Shown here: positions 55,383-64,000 of the stretch, piece by piece
Layout: each line of letters starts with the position of its first letter
How positions within the stretch are numbered: position 1 is the stretch's first letter
NCBI GenBank assembly: GCA_022315425.1
Contig: JAIUPT010000032.1
Span: 608,501 to 672,500, forward strand
Length of the DNA stretch: 64,000 nt
Reading direction: 5' to 3'
DNA from: Pseudevernia furfuracea
Taxonomy: Eukaryota > Ascomycota > Lecanoromycetes > Lecanorales > Parmeliaceae
The notes under the pieces: generated by a model
The model's input: only the letters and a program-made list of their open reading frames with translations
Told to the model about the DNA's origin: nothing
Databases searched by the model: none
Made by a program: the position numbers and the translations under genes

Positions 55383-55810
55383 GATTCTGACTTAGCTGTG
55401 ATTCATGGTCCTAGACCCCAGAAAAACACTATTGTATGAAGGTTTTCAATAAAGGTGTTTTCATACATACTGAACATGAAATTATGATACGGTAGGGAGG
55501 AAAAGAAAAAACCGAAAGAACGAGACATATCGCACCTTATCGATAGGTGACAGCACTCTATAGCGCTAGGCGTAAAGAGGCTAGAATAAAAAGCTTCTTT
55601 CAAAAAATTACGGTCTTACTGCGGTACAGAGCAATAGCCAAGCTGCAAATCAAGTACATAAGGTATTTTCCCAGCTCCCAAAACCACACTTACCCTCTCC
55701 TGGACTTACACACTCATTTCGGTCCCTTCAAGCACTCTACCTTGTTGGTAACAACTTTCATTTCCGAGTTTCTGCTGGCTTCGGGGGCAAAGGCTGCACC
55801 CCCTGGCACG
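55383..55810. promoter_or_regulatory. Divergent upstream region of PFK26 and TOM40
   Basis: A 428-nt spacer. The frame of TOM40 stays open upstream to 55547, but that extension is unlike the family and is more likely leader. No other gene seen. Confidence 0.4.
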
Positions 55811-57020
55811 ATGGGGGACGCGAAGATGGAGAATTTTCTGCCTCCCTACATAGAGGGCAACGTGATGGTTAGGGCGATTCGTGATACATGGAGCTCTTTC
55901 TCGGAGCGGCGGGAGGCATTAGGTCTTTCTAATCCAGGGACGGTAGAGAACATTGCTCGAGAGGTGCAAAAAGATGTCTTCCTTACCAACTATATGTTCA
56001 CTGGACTTCGTGCGGATTGGACTAGACCTCTCAGTGTGTCGCCTCTGTTCCAATATACTCATTCCTTTGCTATGGGCTCTCCGGGCTTGCCTCCATACGG
56101 CTTCTCAACGATCTTTGGAACGCCAAAGGTACACAATCCCTGACTTTGGAACGAGTTACTATGTGTTCTAGCTAACACTATACATAGGTCTTTATGCAGG
56201 CCAACCTCGATAATGACGGTCAACTATCAGCTCAGGGGAATTATCGATGGACTGATGCTTTCATTACAAAACTCAACGCGCAAATTGCTCCAGGCCCGGG
56301 CCAAGCCATGATCCAAGTAAACAACGATTTCGTCGGCAAAGACTTCACCGCTTCTCTGAAATCCATCAACCCATCCATGATAGAAGGCGGCCTGACCGGT
56401 ATCTTTATTGGCAGCTATCTCCAATCCATTACACCAAGCCTTGCCCTTGGACTCGAGGCCATGTGGCAGAGGGCAGCACTCAACGCAGGTCCAGAGTCCA
56501 TGATATCTTACTGTGCGAAATACAAGGGTTCCGGTTGGATTGCCAGTGCGCAGATTCAAGCCCAAGGCGCAGTTAGTGCATCCTACTGGCGAAGATTAAC
56601 GGAAAAGGTGGAAGCGGGTGTGGACCTTAACCTACAATTTGCGCCAGGTCTTGGTGGAGGCGGATTGATGGGCAATGGGTCGCGCAAAGAGGGTACTGCG
56701 ACCGCTGGTGCGAAATACGATTTCAGAACATCAACATTCAAGGCCCAACTCGACAGCTCGGGCCGCCTGAGCTGTCTCGTGGAGAAAAGAGTGCTTCCAC
56801 CGGTGCAAATCACATTTGCTGGAGAAATGGATCATTTCAAGGTACGTGTTCGAATTGCTATATCGCGTTAATCAATGCAATTGTGAGGGCCGTTGCTAAC
56901 GAGAAATTCGCTCAGCAACAAGCCAAGATCGGGTTAGCTGTGTCCATCGAGACTGCTCCTGAAGAACTTATGAATGCTGCCCAATCCTCATCAGCCTCCG
57001 CACCACCTGTACCGTTCTAG
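55811..57020 (+). CDS. TOM40: Mitochondrial outer-membrane translocase pore TOM40
   Basis: Beta-barrel channel through which nearly all nuclear-encoded mitochondrial proteins enter. Exons 55811-56128, 56188-56841 and 56916-57020; introns 59 and 74 nt; 1077 nt, 358 aa. The start MGDAKMENFLPPYIEG is followed by the conserved helix SFSERREALGLSNPGTVENIAREVQ and NYMFTGLRADWTRPLS, then amphipathic beta strands (e.g. YRWTDAFITKLNAQI). The last exon encodes QAKIGLAVSIE, the final strand carrying the sorting signal, and an Ala/Ser/Pro tail. An ATG at 55826 (MENFLPP) is also possible. The length fits fungal Tom40 (about 350 aa). Confidence 0.95.
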
Positions 57021-60000
57021 ACACCATCCGCATTGTCCTAGGGCTCCCAACAGCTCCCGCCGCCTGTCCTCAGATTCACTCCATCCCACTCTTCTCGAAA
57101 TTCTCACTGTGTCTTAACAATTCACTGTATCTGGTGAGGTTCTTTGTTCAGTGAAGGCCTCGTTTGCCTACTCCGTCGTGTTGTGCGAGCGTTGTCTACC
57201 GTACCATTGAGCGGTGTAGGGTTTAGATTCCGCATTGCGGCCTTGTCACACATATACGACTAAGCAAGCGATAGGTATTCTGATTAGCAGATAGTCGTCA
57301 CCTCATGTACAAAAGGTCAATTGAGAGAGGGTCCTGAAGAGGGTCCGGACTCATTATGCTCTATGAAATTGCTTACATTCAAGAGGTCTAAGAAGTGGAA
57401 CTTCGAAAACTTGGTCACCAAGGCAATGAATGTGCATAAACAAAAGGCCAATGTCGAGTAAAAATGGAGTTCAATGCCTGCTTCAATGTCTGCAGTGGGT
57501 ATCAATGATGGAATTGTTGTACAAAGAAAGTTCAAAATAGTGTTTGATAGGCGAGGATTACTGCCTTGAGTGCCAGTATGTTGAACAAACCGGAGATGTC
57601 CTGGCCCACACAGGCTCTCATACATTGCCCATCAAATAAGCTTCAACCAAGGAGGTTATGCTATTCAAGTTTCAAGACATTCAACAGAATTCGAGCCGTG
57701 GCTAATTTTCTCAACATTTCAGGCACATACCAAGGTCTGGTGATCGAGTGAAATAAGCTGCATAGGTTACGCATTGCCGACAATGCAGCAAATGGTCATT
57801 GAATGCAGTTGAATTACTAATGCTCTCCCGTACAAATCAACTTTGATGGTGCACTTCGTATAATGGGGAAATTGCAGCGTTGACATATTGTGCACATTTG
57901 AAAAAAGCGAGAGGAAGGTACGAAGGGTACTCTACTCTACTCTACTTTACTACTGAATACCCTAAGGTAAGTAAGTACCTTAGCTCCAAATAATGGTCGG
58001 CTAACTTGTCGCCATTATTATTATCATTATTAGGTATCATTTTGTATCATGTATTATGTGTTATGTATTGTGTATTGTGTATTGTGTATTATCGAGATTA
58101 TTTGAGGACGGATTTCGAGGTTAGGAATTGGGAGCGTCAGAGTGTGTCCGCCGTCCGGTGAGAAAAATATGGAGAGGTCTCGTGAGCGGTAGTAGATCTT
58201 TTGCCGCTCGCTGCTGCGGGTGCGGAGCAGAAGGTGGATACCTGGCGGTGCCGGGTGCTTCAAAATAGCCAATTGAATGGGTACGCTGGTACCTGCCTTT
58301 GAAATCACTTCTCTAGGCGCCTGTGCTTACCATGGTTCACCTCGTCATGTGCTACCTTCTCCTCTAAAATTTGCAGGTAAGCCCTTCCAACTCCTGCACC
58401 ATTGATTCCCTAGCAAAAGTTTGCCCCTGCCAACTGGCAAGTATCATGCTCAAAAGCCAGGCAAACGAGGCAAAATGAAGCCGACTCCTGTGTACAGTGT
58501 GCCTGGAGAGAGAGTATCATGTATCACAAAGGTCAAAGAGTACTTTTGATGCCAAGCCAGCCATGACCCAACGATTCTTCGGCCTTTTAACGTGGGTACG
58601 ATTGGACCAAGATGAGCTAGGCTTGCATAATCCAGTGGGCAATCATGCGACACTTTCGTCATGCAAGATGGCGATCAATCTGCAGGCGAACACCCCAATG
58701 TCAAATTGTCAAATATCCGTCAGGCATTATCGTTTCTTTTTTTTTTTTCCTGTTTAATTGCTTTGGATTCATTACATGATACATATCATGATACATATCA
58801 TAAATATATCCACCTAACCCACAGGACAATGTTATGTCGGTGGTTTAGACTTTGTAGACACAAATAGGGCCCTCGGGCGGCGGATGCATGACATATAGAA
58901 AAGTATACTCTCTCTCTGGTAGCCAAAGGATCATTCGACCTACATATCTGCAGCACTACGTATGCTTCAAATTAATAATACGGGAAATAAGGGAAAAAGG
59001 GAACCTCATTCTTTCCTCTCTTCCATACATAATCAATACTCAACAACCATCCATGACGAGGTCCCCCTTTCATCCCCAGGCTGGGTCGATTGCCGCACCT
59101 TGGGCGCATATGTCAATCATGCCTTTATTATAGCTGCCCATCTTTTCTCCCTTGGTAAATTGGTCTTTTAATAAGTAAGGTACTCCGTACTTTAGGAAAT
59201 TCAAGTAATCTGAAAGAGTAAGATGAAGAACATCTCAAAAGAGGTCGAGGTCCTACTTCTAACTACTTCTAACTTCTAGCAAGATCAGTCCACGTTGCCC
59301 TCGCCTGTTCCTGCGCCAGCTAGAATGCCTCTAGTCCAATGGTGGCCAAGTAACATCGAGTCCAACTCTGTCCATGTGACCAACTGACCACCCAACCGAG
59401 AAAAGCCCACTTCCCCTCAAACCTTCTTGACTGCCCATATCATTATTATTGGACATACTCCTGGAAGTTCCCCTGACTTTGAAAGAGCAGCTGTATTTTT
59501 GTGGTGCAATGCAATCTTATCCCCTTGCCACAATATCACTTTGTCTACAGTAACATCCTCCTCTCCTGTTCCCAATAGGAAAGAACAAACACACTTTCTC
59601 CCCCCCCCCCCCAACCAAACTCCTAAAGGTTCGAGCCACAGCTTCGGTCTATTAGAGCCATCAATCATCCAAACACGGTGACCTGCTTCACTGTGGCTGC
59701 TGCCCGTGCCTGCGTAGCCTTCCCCTCTTGTTCTCGCATTCTTGTAGAGATCGCTTAGTTACCAGCTTTCTGGGAAATAATCGCACGGTTCCCGCGCTGG
59801 GACGGCTAAGCCTCCGAGTGAGATCTCAATCACCAATTCTAACATTAACACCGCAGCATCCTTCCCTTCTTGAACATAACCAGCTTCATTATCTACCTAC
59901 CTCCCACTCCTATGGAATCTTTCTTGTAACAACGACATAACAATCAGCCGCGGGGAAGGGAAGTCTATTCGACTTATGTGTCAGGCGACACTCCGCTTTT

Positions 60001-60508
60001 GCTTTGCTCTCCACAACAACAACAACAACAACACTCGTTCACAACACCAAAGAGTTCTTGTCTTCGAACGAACGTGAAGCCTGAGATTGCATCAACTCCA
60101 CCAGAGATACCCCAACCCGTTATTCTGCGATATGGTCCTCTCGCCTTGAGCAATTGCAAATAGAGCATACTTTGTTGCGCAGCCACCCCTCCGACCCTCT
60201 TAGCGACGGAGAAGAGGCATCCTTACAACCCATACTGAAATACTAAACGCCGCCCAGACTATCCGAGCACATTGACCTTAGGCATCGAATTAGTTGTGAT
60301 CCACACCCTGTGTAACTCCAGTCGTCTCATCTCAATTTCGTCATCCTCCTCCTTCCACCTGCTACAACACCTCCACCCTCCACCTCCTTAAGTCCGCCCA
60401 ACACGGACTCATCTACAAATCTTCCGTTGTTCCATCGTCGGCTCGATACCTCGAGTCCACCATACTCTCGATAACCACTAAGAAACGCAGTCATTTTGCC
60501 CTGCCGAG
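57021..60508. other. Long gene-free stretch upstream of GSK3
   Basis: About 3.5 kb with no gene I can support on either strand. It holds TACTC repeats near 57930-57950, a degenerate GTATT(G/A)T repeat at 58045-58092, a T tract near 58738, a GATACATATCAT duplication near 58778-58802, a C tract at about 59600, and a CAA repeat at 60014-60034. The last 700 nt are pyrimidine-rich with many short upstream frames and look like the GSK3 promoter and leader. Confidence 0.5.
58045..58092. repeat. Degenerate GTATTGT tandem repeat
   Basis: Successive units of GTATTATGT/GTTATGT/GTATTGT run for about 45 nt in the gene-free region. Simple-sequence DNA. Confidence 0.7.
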
Positions 60509-62082
60509 ATGTCTACGCAAAACCGTCCAGCAGGCTTCACCAGCTTGCGCATGGGAGGTGAGGATGTGCCATGCTTATTACTACACTGTAGCAGAGACTG
60601 ACGATTTATCCAATATAGAGGTCATACGTGAGAAAGTACAAGATGGCGTGACTGGGGAGACCAAAGAAATGCAGTACACCCAGTGTAAGATCGTGGGAAA
60701 TGGCTCCTTTGGAGTGGTTTTTCAGACCAAGCTAGCTCCGAATGGAGAGGATGCAGCTATAAAGCGTGTTCTCCAAGACAAGCGCTTCAAGGTAAGCATG
60801 GAAATTATGCCATAATAATACTCTCCCCATGCTGATGGAAGCAGAATCGCGAATTGCAGATCATGCGCATCGTCCGCCACCCCAACATTGTAGAACTCAA
60901 AGCGTTCTACTACTCGAATGGAGAGCGTGTAAGCAAGAAAGTATTTTATTGAATCGAGAAACTGCTCATGGTACCATGGAAGAAAGTAACTGACGCCTGT
61001 CTTAGAAAGAAGAAGTCTACCTCAACCTTGTCCTTGAATTCGTGCCGGAGACCGTGTACCGCGCCTCACGTTTCTTCAACAAGATGAAGACGACTATGCC
61101 TATTCTCGAGATCAAGATATACATCTACCAGCTATTTCGCTCCCTTGCGTATATCCACTCCCAGGGCATCTGTCACCGGGATATTAAACCTCAAAACCTT
61201 CTACTTGATCCAAATACTGGCGTACTCAAGCTCTGTGATTTCGGTAGCGCCAAAATCTTGGTCGCAAATGAGCCCAACGTCTCATACATCTGCTCTCGCT
61301 ATTACCGTGCCCCTGAGCTCATCTTTGGTGCTACCAACTACACCACCAAGATTGGTATTCCTCCACTCTGTCAGTGGCAACAACGCTTGCTCACACTTTC
61401 GTGCTAGATGTCTGGTCCACTGGCTGCGTCATGGCTGAGTTGATGCTTGGTCAACCTCTGTTCCCGGGAGAGTCTGGCATTGATCAGCTTGTTGAGATCA
61501 TCAAGGTGCTTGGGACCCCGACCCGCGAGCAGATCCGCACCATGAATCCAAACTACATGGAGCATAAGTTCCCCCAGATCAAGCCTCATCCGTTCAACAA
61601 AGTTAGTGAACATGGAATTTTCTTACACGTACTGACCTAATGAGGTTTTTTTCCTTTTCAAACGAAAGCCCAGCTACTGATCTCTACCTAGGTATTCCGC
61701 AAAGCGACTCCAGATGCGATTGAGCTGATCTCAGCTCTTCTGGAGTACACCCCTACCAAGCGTCTCTCGGCTATCGAAGCCATGGTTCACCCCTTCTTTG
61801 ACGAGCTTCGTGCTCCGGATTGTCGATTCCCCGATTCTCGCCATGCCGCTGGTGGTACTAAGGAGATGCCAAAGCTGTTCGATTTCTCACGTCATGGTAG
61901 GTCTTGGTTGCCTTGTTGACAGTGTTTCCCTCGTTGACTCGTACTTAGAGCTCTCGATTGCTCCTGAGCAAAATGCGCGTCTCGTCCCGCCCCACGCGCG
62001 TAAGGAGCTTCTTTCACGCGGCATTGACCTTGAAAATTTCAGTGCAATGTCGCAGGAGGAAATGAAGGCTCAGCTTGAGTGA
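60509..62082 (+). CDS. GSK3: Glycogen synthase kinase 3 homolog
   Basis: CMGC-group Ser/Thr kinase of the GSK-3/shaggy family. Seven exons: 60509-60557, 60619-60791, 60845-60928, 61006-61354, 61408-61601, 61692-61896 and 61949-62082; 1188 nt, 395 aa, the usual size. Motifs: Gly-rich loop VGNGSFGVVF, catalytic lysine in AAIKRVL, catalytic loop CHRDIKPQNLLL, DFGSAK, and the activation-loop tyrosine in VSYICSRYYRAPE (about Tyr196), whose autophosphorylation activates the family. The CMGC insert begins after DVWSTGCVMAEL, reconstructed across a 53-nt intron. The last exon ends in SQEEMKAQLE. There is no N-terminal Ser9-type inhibitory motif. Confidence 0.96.
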
Positions 62083-62882
62083 AATAAATAGTGGCTACGA
62101 ATCATGCGTAACGAAGTCACGGTATCAGCGTGTCAGCACTTACCTAGCGTGGCGTTGGCCAAACAGTCGTTCCCGTATGTTCTCGCCGGGTCAGTGATAG
62201 CAAGATCACTGACAGTTTGTGTGGACCAAAAGCATGGCATGACTTTATTCAAAACGGCAATGCCTCGATTTTTCATCGACTCACAACTCACTGGCAAAAG
62301 CGCGGCATGCATGGAAGAGGGTTCAATTTGTGCAACAGGCGGAAGTTTCCATGTGGTGGATGATCAGCTGGGAATGAGGCCAGGCGCAGGAAGACGATAG
62401 GTTCGTGGTGAAAGCTGCATGGGCACTTTCTAAGATGAACACAGCTTCGATGACGCACCTACATAAGTTTCATGATTGCTAGCACCATCAATTATTCAAA
62501 TAACTGAGGGAACCTTTCCGAGTTTCCCCTGCTGTGCATTTTTGGGTGGTTGAGTCCCATTCTATAAGACCACGGCGATCGCAGGGGGTTTCAATGCCAA
62601 GTTCTGACCACAAAATTCTAGCAGCCGGCGGTGTCATTGGACACATACTATTCAAGGTCTACGCGATAGTTGCGGTACTTATATATGCTCCTGAAAGCCG
62701 CAGGAGGTAGGTCCCATTTCCTTGTCCTTTCGCCACACGCTCATAAGGTAGTCAGTTATGAATATGGGACTCGTGTGTGAACCTTTTTCGTAACATTTTC
62801 AGTAATATTTTCAGGCTTTCATAACAGCATCAAGCAGATACGCGGACGTGTTTCATCTCCTTTTGCCAAACTCACCTCACGA

Positions 62883-62988
62883 TGCAACAACAACAACAAC
62901 AACAACAACAGCTACTACTACTCCTCCTCCTCCTCCTCCTCCTACTACTACTACTACTACGACTATTACTACTACTATTATTATAAAA
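62883..62988. repeat. Compound trinucleotide repeats (CAA)n (CTA)n (CTC)n (CTA)n
   Basis: About 100 nt of almost pure triplets, switching from CAA to CTA to CTC and back to CTA/TTA. It lies roughly 200-310 nt upstream of the CBC1 start. Any open frame across it reads homopolymers and is not a gene. Confidence 0.92.
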
Positions 62989-63114
62989 AAGTGATTCAAC
63001 AGAGGGAACATAAAGTATCTCAGCCCTATATTGAAGCGAACGGCCTAAAGTAAGGTAGGGTTTAAAAGCCAGTTGGCGCGCCGAGCGTCTGCCAGCCCGA
63101 GCCGACGTAGAAGC

Positions 63115-63150
63115 ATAGCCCATAGCCCATAGCCCATAACCCATGGCCCA
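63115..63150. repeat. AGCCCAT heptamer tandem repeat
   Basis: About five units of AGCCCAT, the last ones degenerate (AACCCAT, GGCCCAT), ending about 45 nt before the CBC1 start codon, probably within its leader. Confidence 0.85.
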
Positions 63151-63195
63151 TTCATGACAATTTTACTTCAACAATCTCCCCATTCCTCAATAAGC

Positions 63196-64000
63196 ATGGC
63201 GGACTACGATAAAAGAAACGGCGCATCGCGAGGAGGTTACAACAATAACCGCAAGCGGCGCTATCGAGGCACGACCCCGAACCCATTCGTTGCACCTGCC
63301 TGGAGCTGACCTTTGCATGCAGACGATGATGAACACGACCGCCGACCGCAGCGCAGAAGATACGAGGAACCCTTGCATCTCAAAGTGCGGAAGCAACTAC
63401 TAGGAGTCGCAGAATCTGTATGTTCATCTTGTCATCGATGGCCCAGCCCTTGTCCTTCGAGCTAATGGCATCGTAGCCGCTGAAGAGAACCGATGAAGAG
63501 ATCAGCAGTATTGCGAAACTTGTCGTAGACAATTTCGACGATGAGGAGATCCGAAGACAATTCTTTGATCTGTCACTACAGATGTGAGATATCATGAAAA
63601 CAGTCGTCGGCACAAGACTGATGTTGACCCTAGCGTTGTCGAACAACCCTTCAAGATCCCTTTCCTTGCCGCAATAGTTATCGTCATTAATCCACAGAAA
63701 GCAGAAGTGGCGCAAGAGACTTTGAGGAGGGCAGCAAAGGCAATGCAGGAATATCTGGAGGCTGGGCATTGGCGTGAAGTCAAGCTGGTCTTGCGGTTTT
63801 TGGCCTGCTTGCAGACTCTGCTCGAAGATGATGGAGTGTTTCCTCTATTGGAAGAGCTCTTTTCTAGAGCCGTTGACTTGCAGACTGCATCTGCCGAAGA
63901 TGTGAGTATTCTGCTAGTAGTGCTAGTGCTACAGTCAAAGCTAATCAGAAACGCTTCAGAGCCTGGGCTTAGAACTGGTCAAGATCATCTTACTTACAAT
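63196..64000 (+). CDS. CBC1: Nuclear cap-binding complex large subunit (CBP80/NCBP1), 5' part
   Basis: Large subunit of the nuclear cap-binding complex, a MIF4G-type HEAT protein that holds the small cap-binding subunit on capped pre-mRNA. Exons in the window: 63196-63268, 63323-63417, 63477-63583, 63634-63901 and 63960-64000 (continuing). The protein starts MADYDKRNGASRGGYNNNRKRRYR, a basic Arg/Gly/Asn-rich segment likely for nuclear import, then DDDEHDRRPQRRRYEEPLHLKVRKQLL and the first HEAT helices, VVEQPFKIPFLAAIV. The first intron (63269-63322) begins with GC, not GT; it is the only boundary that keeps the family frame and has a CTGAC branch site. Only the first ~195 residues are seen. 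Confidence 0.92.

Larger units (their letters stand above)
62083..63195. other. Gene-free interval with triplet and heptamer repeats
   Basis: About 1.1 kb between GSK3 and CBC1. The one sizeable open frame (62104-62400) is not family-like. Trinucleotide repeats lie at 62883-62988 and an AGCCCAT heptamer repeat at 63115-63150. The cap-binding gene's promoter must lie here. Confidence 0.5.

Noticed and set aside
55547..55810. 88-codon N-terminal extension of TOM40
   Set aside because: The open frame continues upstream, but the sequence is unlike Tom40 and the usual family start lies at 55811.
62104..62400. 98-codon frame just after GSK3
   Set aside because: It starts 22 nt past the GSK3 stop, probably in its 3' UTR, and resembles no family.
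62872..63144. 90-codon minus-strand frame
   Set aside because: Most of it is translated triplet repeat (Ser, Arg and Cys runs), so it is an artefact of simple sequence.
1..64000. Biosynthetic or selfish gene cluster
   Set aside because: No polyketide synthase, NRPS, terpene cyclase, transporter set, transposase or reverse transcriptase is present; the genes are conserved housekeeping genes.

Overview
The window looks like a gene-dense euchromatic stretch of a filamentous ascomycete (Pezizomycotina). Evidence: most introns are 47-65 nt with GT...AG ends and CTGAC/CTAAC-like branch sites, genes lie close together on both strands, and the gene set is the conserved fungal core. I cannot fix the class from sequence alone. 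I see no transposon, CRISPR, secondary-metabolite cluster or prokaryotic gene. Exon structures were rebuilt by hand from reading frame, splice consensus and family knowledge; almost all give a complete in-frame protein.

Layout. 0-8 kb: CSE1 exportin (minus, cut by the window start) and TSC2 tuberin-like RapGAP (plus). 8-21 kb: a DUF7918-type protein, SEC16 (minus) and the P4-ATPase NEO1 (plus), then a tRNA-Gly(CCC). 21-24 kb: a small spliced cupin gene and a proline-rich gene, then a gene-poor low-complexity kilobase. 24-32 kb: mitochondrial tRNA modifier MTO1, a SLOG-like protein, VPS45 and the MBOAT acyltransferase ALE1. 32-42 kb: an orphan protein, a serine-rich tail-anchored protein, the CAAX protease RCE1, clamp-loader subunit RFC4, and a GPI-type aspartic protease. 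42-52.7 kb: GET4, a small conserved protein, RAI1, URM1, ELP2, CAF16 and the tRNA isopentenyltransferase MOD5. 53-57 kb: a 6-phosphofructo-2-kinase and TOM40. 57-60.5 kb: a long gene-free stretch upstream of GSK3. 63.2 kb to the end: the first exons of the nuclear cap-binding subunit CBC1.

Functional themes. Four genes act on tRNA: MTO1 (mitochondrial U34), URM1 (2-thiolation of U34), ELP2 (cm5/mcm5 side chain of U34) and MOD5 (i6A37). URM1 and ELP2 are head-to-head with only 224 nt between start codons and feed the same mcm5s2U34 modification. A second theme is membrane traffic and targeting (SEC16, NEO1, VPS45, GET4, ALE1, RCE1, TOM40). Nutrient signalling and glycolytic control appear as TSC2, GSK3 and the 2-kinase. 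RAI1 and CBC1 both deal with mRNA 5' ends.

I did not find a clearly undescribed system. The best leads are the URM1/ELP2 divergent pair, an 8-nt microexon in RAI1, a probable GC-AG intron in CBC1, a degenerate triple repeat inside a long PFK26 intron, two in-frame starts in MOD5, and a small cupin gene that is easily missed because it is spliced around a 22-nt C tract.
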